Source: Roseicitreum antarcticum (GTDB lineage Bacteria > Pseudomonadota > Alphaproteobacteria > Rhodobacterales > Rhodobacteraceae). From it: DNA of 64,000 nucleotides. Below are positions 50,996 through 60,332 of the stretch, in pieces. Where the stretch lies: the NCBI RefSeq assembly GCF_014681765.1, contig NZ_CP061502.1:1-64000 (forward strand), read 5' to 3'. A program made the translations under genes and the position numbers. Every line of letters begins with the position of its first letter. The stretch's first letter is position 1. The notes under the pieces were generated by a model. It had not been told where the DNA came from and made no database searches. It was given only the letters and a program-made list of their open reading frames with translations.

Positions 50996-52574
50996 TTCCC
51001 TTCGATACGCCCGGGGCAGGGGTGCTCAACGCGCTGGCCCCACTCATCAACATGCCAAGGTGTTCGCGGGTGCAATCAGTCCGCGCGATGGGTGCGGACA
51101 TCTGACCGTCGCACAAAACTGCCACGCGGTCGGACAGCGACAAAAGCTCATCCAGATCTTCGGACATCACCACCACCGCCGCGCCACGGTCACGCAACGC
51201 CACAAGGGCGGCATGGATCGCCGCCACCGCAGCCACATCGACGCCCCATGTCGGATAGGCCACCACCAGCGCAGTAGGCTCTGACAAGATCTCACGCCCA
51301 ACGATGAATCGTTGCAGGTTGCCGCCCGACAATGCCTGCGCCGGGGTCGCGTTTGACCGGGTGGCGACGCGGAATTCGTCGATCACGCGGTCGGCGAAGG
51401 CTGTGCGTTTCGCGCTGGAGATGATGCCGCGCAAGCTGAGCGGCACGCGCCAATGCGCGGTGAGAAAGCCGTTTTCAGCCAGGCTCATCGGCGGGACGGC
51501 GCCACGCCCCAGACGTTCGCCCGGCACAAACCCCAATCCCAGCTTGCGCCGCGCGCCCGGCCCCATGCGGCCCACCGCCACATCGCCCAGTATAACACCA
51601 CCAGCATCCGGCACGGTGCGTTCCCCTGACAGTGCTGCCAGAAGCTCTTCCTGACCATTGCCCGCGATCCCGGCAATGCCCAGAATTTCACCGCCATGCG
51701 CCACCATGCTCAACCCGTTCAGCGTCGTGCCATGCGGATTGGCTGCCTTTAGATGAAGATTCACGACGGCCAACTTCACCGGGCCTTGTTGGCCTGCGTG
51801 GTCGGCACCGAGGCTCGGCATTTCCTGCCCGATCATCATGCGCGCCAGATCGTTGACGCTGGCGCCCTCTACCGGAACGGTGCCCACTACGCGCCCGCCG
51901 CGCAATACGGTCGCCCGGTCACACAAGGCGCGGATTTCATCGAGCTTGTGCGAAATGAAAATGACCGATCGCCCCTCAGCACGCAGGCGGCGCAAGGTAT
52001 CGAACAGGCCGACGATGGCCTGAGGCGTCAGCACCGAGGTGGGTTCGTCAAAGATCAGGATCGAAGGGTCCTGCAACAGCACCCGCACGATTTCCACACG
52101 CTGCTGTTCACCCACCGACAGGTCAGCCACCACGCGGTCAGGATCGATTACAAGCCCGTAGCGCGACCCGATATCGCGAATGCGACGCGGCAAGTCGCGG
52201 CGGATTTCCGGATCGTCCAGCCCCAGCGCGATATTCTCGGCCACGGTCAGCGAGTCGAACAGGCTGAAGTGCTGAAATACCACGCCGATGCCCGCAGCCC
52301 GCGCCGCAGCGGGCGAAGCGATGGCCCGCGCCACGCCGTCAATCTCGATACGCCCGGCATCAGGGCTTACGAGGCCATAGATCACTTTGATAAGGGTCGA
52401 CTTGCCCGCGCCGTTCTCCCCCAGCAACGCGAGAATTTCACCCGGCTGCACACTGAGTGATACATCGTCATTCGCGAGACAGCCGGGATATTGTTTGGAA
52501 ATGCCCAGCACCGCCAGCCGCGCGGGGGCTTGGCTATCGCTGGGACGGTCGGAAGGGAGCGGATCGGCGTTCAT
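50979..52574 (-). CDS. ABC transporter ATPase with two nucleotide-binding domains (BMP/nucleoside type)
   Basis: 531 residues from ATG 52574. First domain: Walker A GENGAGKST (about 53), signature LSVGEQQRVEI, Walker B ILIFDEPTSVL. Second domain: GIAGNGQEELLAAL replaces the Walker A, with LSGGNLQRFI and LVVAYPTWGVD. The second domain is degenerate as normal in this sugar/nucleoside family. Energises the two permeases encoded downstream. Confidence 0.9.
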   Translation of the reverse strand: MNADPLPSDRPSDSQAPARLAVLGISKQYPGCLANDDVSLSVQPGEILALLGENGAGKSTLIKVIYGLVSPDAGRIEIDGVARAIASPAAARAAGIGVVFQHFSLFDSLTVAENIALGLDDPEIRRDLPRRIRDIGSRYGLVIDPDRVVADLSVGEQQRVEIVRVLLQDPSILIFDEPTSVLTPQAIVGLFDTLRRLRAEGRSVIFISHKLDEIRALCDRATVLRGGRVVGTVPVEGASVNDLARMMIGQEMPSLGADHAGQQGPVKLAVVNLHLKAANPHGTTLNGLSMVAHGGEILGIAGIAGNGQEELLAALSGERTVPDAGGVILGDVAVGRMGPGARRKLGLGFVPGERLGRGAVPPMSLAENGFLTAHWRVPLSLRGIISSAKRTAFADRVIDEFRVATRSNATPAQALSGGNLQRFIVGREILSEPTALVVAYPTWGVDVAAVAAIHAALVALRDRGAAVVVMSEDLDELLSLSDRVAVLCDGQMSAPIARTDCTREHLGMLMSGASALSTPAPGVSKGNADAA

Positions 52575-52837
52575 TGCGCCACCCGATCACGGGCGCGGCG
52601 CGGCTGTCCAGACAAAGGCGGCAGGCGGGCGGGTGGGCGTGAAAAATGCACCTGAAATAGACATGAGCAGAGCATTTCAGCCTAAATTTTGAGCGCTTTG
52701 ATCGTTTTGCACGCGGCCCGTGGCAGCAACTGCCCGTTCGCTGCGCATAATGTGCCCGAGTCGCCCGCAGGGATGATCCGACCCCAACCGCGTGCACGCG
52801 CGCGCTGTCTGCAGGACTGGCGCCCGGTCATCCATCA
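52575..52837. other. Upstream region of the BMP operon
   Basis: 263 bp between the ATPase start and the glycosyltransferase stop, both on the minus strand. Presumably the operon promoter. I see no clear purine riboswitch or strong inverted repeat. Confidence 0.4.
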
Positions 52838-53908
52838 TCAGACCTGTTGCGCGTGCCGCGCCAGCGCCATCGCATCACGCATCACACACGCGGCATCGTA
52901 CCAGTGCGGCAGGCGCTGCCCGCCCGCGCGGCTGGCAGCAGCCATGCCCGCGCGGTGATCCACGTCGGTCAGCAGCCGCGCCAAGGCATCCGTGAAAGCG
53001 GGGGCGTCATCTGGTGCAGTCAGTGCAGCGGCCGCTGAAGGCACATGCTGCGGCACCGCGCCGACGGCGCAGCTAACCATGGGCAGACCGTAAAGCTGGG
53101 CCTCGCTCAGCACCATGCCGTATCCCTCATACCGCGTGGCCAGCGCAAAAACATGCGCCTGCCGCCACAGCTGGTCAAGCGTCTCTGCCGACACCTCGCC
53201 GGTGAAGCGCACGCGCCCCTCCAACCCAAGGGCAGCGCGCTGGTGCAGCAGGGCCTGGTACACGCCCTCATCATGGGTCATGCCGACGATGGCCGCCTGC
53301 CAGTCCAGATGCCGCAGCCGAGCCAGCGCGTCGAGCAGCACGTCATGCCCCTTGCGCCGACAAATCAGCCCGACCGACAGGATGAGCGGCGGGTCGGCAG
53401 GCGGCGTCTGCACAACCCCTGTGGGCGGGCGGTCAAAGCCCGGGGGCGCAACCGATATCCGATCAGCTGGCACACCGAACTGCGCGATCAGAATGTCGCG
53501 CGTATGGGCCGAGGGTACGACGACATGTGCGGCGTGGCGTAGATTGTCGCGTTCGCGCGCGATCAGTGCGGCAGCGCGGGCGGGCGGCAGCCCGGCCTCC
53601 AGCCCCAGCGGGTGGTGCAGCATGGCCACAACCGGACAGGCCAGGCTGGCCAGCACCTCGGTGTCGATGGAGCCAAAGACCAGCCCGTCAAGGATCAGCA
53701 CGGTATCTGGCCCCAACGCGCGCAGCCGGGTCGCCGCATCGCTGATCGCTGCATCGGTAGGATCGGGAAAGGACGAGATCAGCGGGATATATTGAACGGG
53801 CTGTCCGACCTGCGGCAAGCTTTCAAGCATCCGGCGCTCATAAATGTAACCGCCAGTGCGGGTATTCAGATCGCCAGGAATGGCGAAGGCGCCGTTTATG
53901 GGAATCAT
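52838..53908 (-). CDS. GT4-family glycosyltransferase
   Basis: 356 residues from ATG 53908 with GAGGGG upstream, 3 bases after the double permease. PGDLNTRTGGYIYERRMLESL (acceptor domain), HAAHVVVPSAHTRDIL, PLILSVGLICRRKGHDVLLDAL and ALATRYEGYGMVLSEAQLYGLPMVS (the E-x7-E donor motif). A cytosolic retaining glycosyltransferase. Being the last gene in an ABC-transporter operon is unusual; donor and acceptor unknown. Confidence 0.85.
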   Translation of the reverse strand: MIPINGAFAIPGDLNTRTGGYIYERRMLESLPQVGQPVQYIPLISSFPDPTDAAISDAATRLRALGPDTVLILDGLVFGSIDTEVLASLACPVVAMLHHPLGLEAGLPPARAAALIARERDNLRHAAHVVVPSAHTRDILIAQFGVPADRISVAPPGFDRPPTGVVQTPPADPPLILSVGLICRRKGHDVLLDALARLRHLDWQAAIVGMTHDEGVYQALLHQRAALGLEGRVRFTGEVSAETLDQLWRQAHVFALATRYEGYGMVLSEAQLYGLPMVSCAVGAVPQHVPSAAAALTAPDDAPAFTDALARLLTDVDHRAGMAAASRAGGQRLPHWYDAACVMRDAMALARHAQQV

Positions 53909-53911
53909 GGT

Positions 53912-55663
53912 TCAGCCCCTCAGTTGTTCGGGCGCGACGCGGGCCAGCACCGCACGCTCTGCCCAGCCCACCAGCGCATAGCCAAGTGCGGACCCCAGTG
54001 CCACGACCACCACCGCCGACCACAGCAAGTTGTAATCCGAGGTCGAGGCCGTCAGCGCCATCAGGTTGCCCAACCCCGTGCCAGTGGCCAGCCATTCCGC
54101 CACCGTCACCGCCAGCACGGCAGCGGGCACCGACATGCGCGCGGCGGCGAAGAAGGCGGGCAGCATGGCAGGAACCTGAGCATGCCACAACCGGGCCCAG
54201 CGGCCCGCACCATAGGTGGCCATCACGTCCAGCACCTGCCCGGGTGCCTGTCGCAGCCCGTGCAGGCAAGCGACCAGCGCGGGAAAGAAGATCATCACTG
54301 CCACGATGGTTACAGTCCCCACACTCTCACGCCCCAGCGCCAGCACAATCAGCGGCGCGGTGATGACAATGGGAACGGACCGCAGCGCCACGGCCACCGG
54401 CATCAGCACGCCCGAGGCGACGGGCGACAGCGCCAGCGCCATGGCCAGTCCCGCGCCCAAGGCCAGCCCCGCCAAATAGCCCGGCAGCACATAGACCAGC
54501 GATTGCGCCGTCGCCGACCACAACACCGCCCGGTTGGCTGCGGCTTGCGGCGCGGCAATCAGATAGGTCCACAGGTCATCAGGGCGCTTGGCGAAGAAGC
54601 GCGGCAGGGACAGCGCCTCCATCACCAGCCACCAGATTGCCAGCAGCACCGCGAGTGTCAGCGCAGCCGTAACCGGGCCACGCAGCCACCGAATACCCGC
54701 GCCACCCGGGGCGCTGACGGCGGGAGGGGCCAAAAGGACCTCTGGCCGGGCAGGGGCCAGCGCGTGCGCGATCCGGCCAAGCGCGCCATAGGCCAGCATC
54801 GCCGCACCCGATGCCACCGTCGCGATCGCCCATGTGGCAGGGGTGTCGAGGCCGCGCATCGCGCGCAGGGTCAGCACGCCCAGCCCGCTTTCCGCCCCAG
54901 TGAACTCGCCCACCATGGCCCCTAGCAGGGCAGCAGGGGCGGCAATTTGCAGGCCCGCCATCAGATAGGGCAGGGCGGCCATCAGCCGGATCTGCACGAA
55001 GGCCGTCCAAGCGCCCCGCCCATACAGGCGAACCAGATCGAACAGGCTGGCGGGTGCGGCGCGCAGGCCCACCAACAGCGGCACGAAAGTCGTAAAGAAC
55101 ACGGCCAAGGCCGCCAGCGTGATCTGCGGCCCCGGCCCCGGGCCATAGAGAACACGCAAGATCGGCCCCGTCGCCACCAGCGGCAGGCAAAACACCACCA
55201 GCGCCAGCGACGCGACCACGGGTGCGGCACGCGGCAACAGCGCCACAATCAGCGCCAGCCCCACCGCCGCCAGATTGCCCGCAACAAAGCCCCAGCCCGC
55301 ATTGGTAAGCGTGATACCCAGCGCGCGCGCAATCAGCCCCGTATTCTCGGCGAGGTAGTGCGCCACCTCCCAAGGCCCGGCCAGCAGATAGTTGCCAGCA
55401 AGCGCCCAAGCTGCCCCTTGCCAGACCATAAGCGCGACGGCAATTCCTGAAAAAAGCGGCAGCGCCGGGTTGCCCTCAATGCTCCGCCCGCCCGCTTGCG
55501 CGCCGTGACCCTGCGCGGCGGTAGCACCAAAAGCCGACGCCGCTTGCAGCGTCCCAGTCATCGAAGCGGGGGCCGCAGCGCCGTCGGAAACGGCCCTTTC
55601 CCCGTCCGGTCTGGAGGCAGCACCTCGGCTTTCGCCCTGGGTTGCGGCGTTTCTTGATGTCAT
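53912..55663 (-). CDS. Single-chain double permease of an NMT1-type ABC transporter
   Basis: 583 residues from ATG 55663. Two BPD_transp_1 domains in tandem: the first about 90-300 with LGITLTNAGWGFVAGNLAAVG and loop EAA motif (GAMVGEFTGAESGLGVL); the second about 330-575 with VAEWLATGTGLGNLMALT. Related SsuC/TauC/ThiX-like permeases usually form homodimers, so this fused chain is atypical. The N-terminal 70 residues are a Gly/Ala-rich cytosolic extension, perhaps a wrong start. Confidence 0.82.
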   Translation of the reverse strand: MTSRNAATQGESRGAASRPDGERAVSDGAAAPASMTGTLQAASAFGATAAQGHGAQAGGRSIEGNPALPLFSGIAVALMVWQGAAWALAGNYLLAGPWEVAHYLAENTGLIARALGITLTNAGWGFVAGNLAAVGLALIVALLPRAAPVVASLALVVFCLPLVATGPILRVLYGPGPGPQITLAALAVFFTTFVPLLVGLRAAPASLFDLVRLYGRGAWTAFVQIRLMAALPYLMAGLQIAAPAALLGAMVGEFTGAESGLGVLTLRAMRGLDTPATWAIATVASGAAMLAYGALGRIAHALAPARPEVLLAPPAVSAPGGAGIRWLRGPVTAALTLAVLLAIWWLVMEALSLPRFFAKRPDDLWTYLIAAPQAAANRAVLWSATAQSLVYVLPGYLAGLALGAGLAMALALSPVASGVLMPVAVALRSVPIVITAPLIVLALGRESVGTVTIVAVMIFFPALVACLHGLRQAPGQVLDVMATYGAGRWARLWHAQVPAMLPAFFAAARMSVPAAVLAVTVAEWLATGTGLGNLMALTASTSDYNLLWSAVVVVALGSALGYALVGWAERAVLARVAPEQLRG

Positions 55664-55678
55664 GCTTGGGGCCCCGGC

Positions 55679-56545
55679 CTATTGCGCCGCGTGGCGTTCA
55701 GCAACGCCGGGTTCGTCCCAGCCCTGCGCCAGCGCGGCACTGATCCGCGCCTCCAGCGCCAGCGCGGCCTCGCCACCCGGGGTCAGGTCGCGCGGCACCG
55801 CCACGTCGGCCACGACACGCGCGGGACGACTGGACAGCACGATGACACGGTCGGCCAATACCACAGCCTCGCGGATGGAATGGGTGACCATCAGCGTCGT
55901 TGTTGCCCCGGTGCGCCACAGGGGCGGCAAGTCGGCGTTCAGCCGCGCGCGGGTCAATTCGTCCACAGCGCCGAAAGGTTCATCCAACAGCAGCACCCGG
56001 GGGTGGGTGACCAGACAGCGCGCGATGGCGGCACGCTGGCGCATCCCGCCCGACAGCTCGGCCGGGCGCGAATCCTCGAACCCGGCCAAGCCCACGCGGG
56101 CGATCATCGCATCCACCGCCGCGCGGTCAGCGGGCTGGCGCGCCAGTGTCAGGGCCAGTGCCACATTGCCGCGCACCGAGCGCCAGGGCAACAGCGAGGC
56201 ATCCTGAAACGCCATGGCCAGCGCACCCTGACGCTGAAGCGTCTGCGGGCTGGCCCCCCCGATAGATATCGTGCCAGTCCCGGGCGGCTCCAACCCCGCC
56301 ACCATACGCAAGAGCGTCGATTTCCCACAGCCCGAGGGGCCGACCAGCGCAGTCATCTGCCCTGCGGCAAATTGAAGGTCGGTCCGGGCCAGAACCTCGA
56401 CTGCGCTGGAGCCTTCGCCGAAAGTCTTGGACACATCAGAGCAAACGATGCCCGGCGCCACTGCGTTCGTGGGCCGGGCGTCTGCCGTGTCGCTTTTGGG
56501 GTCAGGAACCGCAGGCGCCATGACTGATGGACCCGTATCAGCCAT
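55679..56545 (-). CDS. ABC transporter ATPase (NMT1/SsuB/ThiZ-like)
   Basis: 288 residues from ATG 56545, chosen because GGATGAGG precedes it and it overlaps the SBP stop. Walker A GPSGCGKST (about 69), Q-loop FQDASLLPWRSV, signature LSGGMRQRAAIARCL, Walker B VLLLDEPFGAVDE, switch His THSIREAV. The partner of the fused permease. Confidence 0.87.
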   Translation of the reverse strand: MADTGPSVMAPAVPDPKSDTADARPTNAVAPGIVCSDVSKTFGEGSSAVEVLARTDLQFAAGQMTALVGPSGCGKSTLLRMVAGLEPPGTGTISIGGASPQTLQRQGALAMAFQDASLLPWRSVRGNVALALTLARQPADRAAVDAMIARVGLAGFEDSRPAELSGGMRQRAAIARCLVTHPRVLLLDEPFGAVDELTRARLNADLPPLWRTGATTTLMVTHSIREAVVLADRVIVLSSRPARVVADVAVPRDLTPGGEAALALEARISAALAQGWDEPGVAERHAAQ

Positions 56546-57530
56546 GCACCTCATCCAGAATGCTGCGGTCCCACAGATCGGCGCTTACCGGGGTGCCCAG
56601 CAGGGCCAGCGTCTCGATATTCTCGGCAACGGTCTCCTCCGTGAACCAACCAAAACCGTTCGCTTCCGTCAGGTCTGAAAACATCAGCGGCACTTGGCGG
56701 CGCGCCTGTTCCAGCTGCGCGGCACGGTCGAGGCCTGCATCAGGGAAGCGCGCCAGCGTCAGGTCGGTCGCGGCATCGGTGTCGGTGAGGTAATCGGACC
56801 AGCCGCGCGCCTCACCCGCCAAAAGGGCCACCAGATCGGCGCGCCGGCTGGACAGTGAGTCATCCGTGGCAATGTAGGTTTGCGAGTGCAACTTGTAGCC
56901 GTAATCGGCCATGAGCATCGTAACGCTCTCGATGCCGCGCACGAACATCGACACCGGCAGATCGGTAGACCAGCACAGCAGACAATCCACCTCACCGGCG
57001 ATCAGGGGGGCGGCATCGTATTGCGTCGGTACAATGGTGATCGCGTCGAAATCCACATCGTTCAGGGTGCACAGGGTGCGCAGCACCGGCGTATTCGCGG
57101 TGGCCATGCCAATGCGCTTGCCCTCCAGATCGGCGGGGGTATTCACCGGGTTGCCGGGCAGCGAAGCGATGGCGAAGGGGTTGTTTTGCATCGCCACGCC
57201 AATGATACGGAAGGGTGCACCCTGCTGCACGGCGGCAGCGGTGTAATCGGCGGCTGAGATACCGACCAGCGCCGTGCCCGCGACCACGGGGGGTTCGACC
57301 GGTGCGTTCGGCCCGCCGCTGTCCAGCCGCACGGACAGCCCGCGATCAGCCCAATAGCCGCGCTCATCCGCAAGATAGCTGCCCGCGAATTGCACCGAAT
57401 GCAGCCACGACAGCTGCAGCGCCACATCGCGTTGCTGCGCCATGGCGGGGCGCGCACCAACGGCCCAACCGCCGAGGCCCGCCAACCCCATGCCGATCAG
57501 GTGCCGACGCGAAATGTCAAATCTGGTCAT
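56538..57530 (-). CDS. NMT1/THI5-like periplasmic binding protein with Tat signal
   Basis: 330 residues from ATG 57530. Tat-type signal SRRHLIGMGLAGLGGWAVGA. Mature part: VALQLSWLHSVQFAGSYLADERGYW, then GTALVGISAADYTAAAVQQG, KRIGMATANTPVL, VDCLLCWSTDLPV. This is the NMT1/THI5 family used for thiamine precursors, riboflavin, sulfonates or polyamine-like compounds. Substrate undetermined. First gene of a four-gene operon (SBP, ATPase, permease, GT4). The 171-bp upstream gap holds no TPP-riboswitch consensus. Confidence 0.85.
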   Translation of the reverse strand: MTRFDISRRHLIGMGLAGLGGWAVGARPAMAQQRDVALQLSWLHSVQFAGSYLADERGYWADRGLSVRLDSGGPNAPVEPPVVAGTALVGISAADYTAAAVQQGAPFRIIGVAMQNNPFAIASLPGNPVNTPADLEGKRIGMATANTPVLRTLCTLNDVDFDAITIVPTQYDAAPLIAGEVDCLLCWSTDLPVSMFVRGIESVTMLMADYGYKLHSQTYIATDDSLSSRRADLVALLAGEARGWSDYLTDTDAATDLTLARFPDAGLDRAAQLEQARRQVPLMFSDLTEANGFGWFTEETVAENIETLALLGTPVSADLWDRSILDEVHG

Positions 57531-57701
57531 GTTGTGTCCCATTCGTTTGCTTCGCTGGAGAAAGTTCGGTTAGAAAAGGATAGAGGCGATGCCCCGTGTT
57601 TCAACCCAGCCGCTGACTTTCAGTTCCCTGGTGATGCCGCTCCGGGCGGATGTACGCGCAGATGCCGTGCGAAAAGGCGGTTTGGGCGTCAGGGGGGCTG
57701 C

Positions 57702-60332
57702 TCAGGCGGCGGTTCTTCCGGACGCATCAACGGTTAACTGCCGGTCGGGCACATCCCGCGTCGCGGCAGGACTGGATGCTTCACGCAGCACGACCAATCG
57801 GTAGGACATGATCCCGGCGCGATGCGCCTGCGTCAGAGCATTGCCGCCGATCATGTTGGCGAAGAGGGGAACCCGCGCAAGCCCCAGTGTATCGGCCATT
57901 GGCCCGGCCAGCCGTAGCGCCTGGTCCCGCCAGCGGTTCAGCCGCAGCATGGGGCTGAGATCAGTCTGGTCCAGAAGGCGATAACCCATCCCCTCCGCCG
58001 CCGCGACCAGCCCCTGCGCCGGTGTAACATGGCCCAGCCGCCAACCGCGCCGGAAGGCGGCGACCAGCCGTGCGGCCCGGTAGTCCAGCGCAGACACCGG
58101 GTGCGCCAGCATGTCGTCGATAATAACCAGCACCCCACCGGAGGCGATATGGGCGTGCGCACTGCGCAAGAAGCCAGCCGCGCTGTCCGCATGGACGTGG
58201 CTTTCGATGGCGATCACCAGATCGGCGCGGGGCAGGGTGGTGGGCAGGCCGAAATCACTGCGCAGCACGCGGATGCGTGACGCCATGCCGCGTGCTGCTA
58301 CGTGGCGCTCGGCCAGCCGCACCTGCTCTGCGCTGAGGGTCAGCCCGCTGAGTTCGGCCTGCGGCCAGCGCGTGGCCAACTGCAGCAAGGTGCCGCCCAC
58401 GCCGCAACCCAGATCGCGCACCCGTTCCGGCGGGCGCCCCAGCGCGTCCTCAGCAGCGCGTGCGACGAGGGTGTTTACATGGGCTGCCGCGGCCTCGGCA
58501 TCGGCGATGCCCGGCGCCCAGAGTGGGCGGTGAATGGCCAGCGCCGCGCCACTTCCGCCCAGCTTCAGGAAACGCCGGGTGCTGGCGTCGTAATAAGCAG
58601 CGATCGGGTCGCCGGACGCCGCCGCTGCGCAGCGCTGTGGCCGCGGGCCGTCAAACCAGCGGGTCAACCGGGGCGCGACCAGCAAGGGAACAACAATCGG
58701 CATGACCATCAGCGCAGCCACCAGCGCGCTTCGCCATCCGACCGCAGACGCGGTGTCGGGGGCGCCGCTACCCGGCGCCGCGGTGTCAAAACCTTCCGCA
58801 ACCATGCTGGCGCCGCCGCCGATCAGCAGTTGCGGCAGGGTCACGGCCAACAGGATAGCCAGGCCGGACGCCACCTCGGCCCGGCCCGGGACCAGCGCAC
58901 GCGGGCCAGAGGTGCCTGCGGGCACCCAGCCGCAGTCGCGCCCCGACAGCACCGACAGCACCGCCCCAGTACGCCGGATCAGGCCGAGGGGGGCAAGCAG
59001 GGTCGACAAGACCAGTTCCGCCCCGACGCTGCGCCAGATCACACGGCGGCGACGCGGCCAAAGCGCCGCCCGCCCATAAGACGCAGCACCCGCCAGCTTC
59101 GGCACCATCAACAGCCCCATCGTCCCCGCGAGGGGCCAGAGCGCCGCCCCCGTCATATGCACCGCGCCCGACCCGGTCAGTAGTACAAGCGCCAGCCAGA
59201 TCGGGGCGGAAAGATAGCTCTGGATACCCGCCAGCAGATGCAGGCGGCTGGCCGGGTGCAGCCCCGGCCCCGCGATCAGCAGCAGGTGTTGCAGATTACC
59301 CTGCGCCCAACGCCGATCGCGGCGCAGATGGGCGGCGATCGTGTCGGGCGCATCCTCGAAACTGCCACGGCTGTCGGGAACGATCTGCACCGCCCAGCCC
59401 GCGCGGCGCAGGTAGGCCGCCTCAATGAAATCATGGCTCAGGACCGGGCCGCCGAAGGGCGGGCGGCCGGGCAGCGGCGGCAGGTCGCAAACCTGCGCGA
59501 AGGCTGCCCGACGCAGCAGCGCGTTATGGCCCCAGTAATTGCCCGCATCGCCGCTCAGCCGCGCGAGCCCGCGCGCGAAAACCGGTCCGCAGAGGCGCCC
59601 GGAAAGGCGTTGCACCCCCGCGAAGCGGCTAGGCGCGGGGCGCAGCCGGATCGCGGATTGCAAAAGGCCAAGGCACGGGTCGCATGCCATCTGGGAACGC
59701 AATTCGGCCAGCCGCGTGGCGCTGAAGGTGCTGTCAGCATCCAGCACCAGCATCGTCTCAAACCCCGCGCCATACTGCTCCAGCCAGTCGCGCAGATTGC
59801 CTGGCTTGCGGCCCGTTGGCGCGGTGCGGTTGCGATAAGTGATCTGCCCGGCAAGCGGGCCAAGCACTGCCACCTCTTGTGCCCGCGCATCCGCACCCCG
59901 GGTGTCGGACAACACGAAAATCCGGCAACCGGCATCCTGGCCCGTCTGGCGCAGGCCCGTCAGCATGGCACCAATCCGGCGCGCCAGTGGCGCGGGGTCC
60001 TCACCGCAGGTCAGCCACAGGATCGCGCAGGGACCGGGCGCTTCGTCCCGCGCAGCATCATGTTCTGAAAGCCGGACGGGCAGCGCAGGGGCCACGACTG
60101 CGCGCGGCGACGGATCGCGAGCATCCGTGTCCCGTGCCATCCCCATAAGCGCGGTCACCGCAGTGCCCGCCAGCCAGACGGTATTGACCGCGAACAGCAC
60201 AAGCACAAGCGCACTGAGGCCAGGATGCGTCGCGCCCCTGTCCAGCCCGTACCAAAGCGCCAAAACCAGCAGCGCGCTGAGCGCCGCTGTGGCGATCATC
60301 TGCCAACGGCGCAGGAGGGCGCCCCGCTTCAT
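57702..60332 (-). CDS. opgH: OpgH-type glucosyltransferase fused to a SAM-dependent methyltransferase
   Basis: 876 residues from ATG 60332 (TGATG overlap with cytochrome b561). Residues about 1-560 are OpgH/MdoH: two N-terminal membrane segments, GRKPGNLRDWLEQYG and LVLDADS (198-200 DAD), NYWGHNALLRR, SHDFIEAAYLRRAGW, and RDRRWAQGNLQH (338-346; Q/RxxRW motif), then four to six C-terminal membrane spans. Residues about 575-860 are a class I methyltransferase with DLGCGVGGTLLQL (640), LSGLTLSAEQV and IAIESHVHAD. E. coli OpgH has 847 residues but no methyltransferase. It would make periplasmic glucan and perhaps methylate it or its lipid carrier (inference). Confidence 0.85.
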   Translation of the reverse strand: MKRGALLRRWQMIATAALSALLVLALWYGLDRGATHPGLSALVLVLFAVNTVWLAGTAVTALMGMARDTDARDPSPRAVVAPALPVRLSEHDAARDEAPGPCAILWLTCGEDPAPLARRIGAMLTGLRQTGQDAGCRIFVLSDTRGADARAQEVAVLGPLAGQITYRNRTAPTGRKPGNLRDWLEQYGAGFETMLVLDADSTFSATRLAELRSQMACDPCLGLLQSAIRLRPAPSRFAGVQRLSGRLCGPVFARGLARLSGDAGNYWGHNALLRRAAFAQVCDLPPLPGRPPFGGPVLSHDFIEAAYLRRAGWAVQIVPDSRGSFEDAPDTIAAHLRRDRRWAQGNLQHLLLIAGPGLHPASRLHLLAGIQSYLSAPIWLALVLLTGSGAVHMTGAALWPLAGTMGLLMVPKLAGAASYGRAALWPRRRRVIWRSVGAELVLSTLLAPLGLIRRTGAVLSVLSGRDCGWVPAGTSGPRALVPGRAEVASGLAILLAVTLPQLLIGGGASMVAEGFDTAAPGSGAPDTASAVGWRSALVAALMVMPIVVPLLVAPRLTRWFDGPRPQRCAAAASGDPIAAYYDASTRRFLKLGGSGAALAIHRPLWAPGIADAEAAAAHVNTLVARAAEDALGRPPERVRDLGCGVGGTLLQLATRWPQAELSGLTLSAEQVRLAERHVAARGMASRIRVLRSDFGLPTTLPRADLVIAIESHVHADSAAGFLRSAHAHIASGGVLVIIDDMLAHPVSALDYRAARLVAAFRRGWRLGHVTPAQGLVAAAEGMGYRLLDQTDLSPMLRLNRWRDQALRLAGPMADTLGLARVPLFANMIGGNALTQAHRAGIMSYRLVVLREASSPAATRDVPDRQLTVDASGRTAA

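Noticed and set aside
57531-57701. Possible TPP or FMN riboswitch upstream of the NMT1-type operon
   Set aside because: No conserved riboswitch core sequences are present in the 171 bp.
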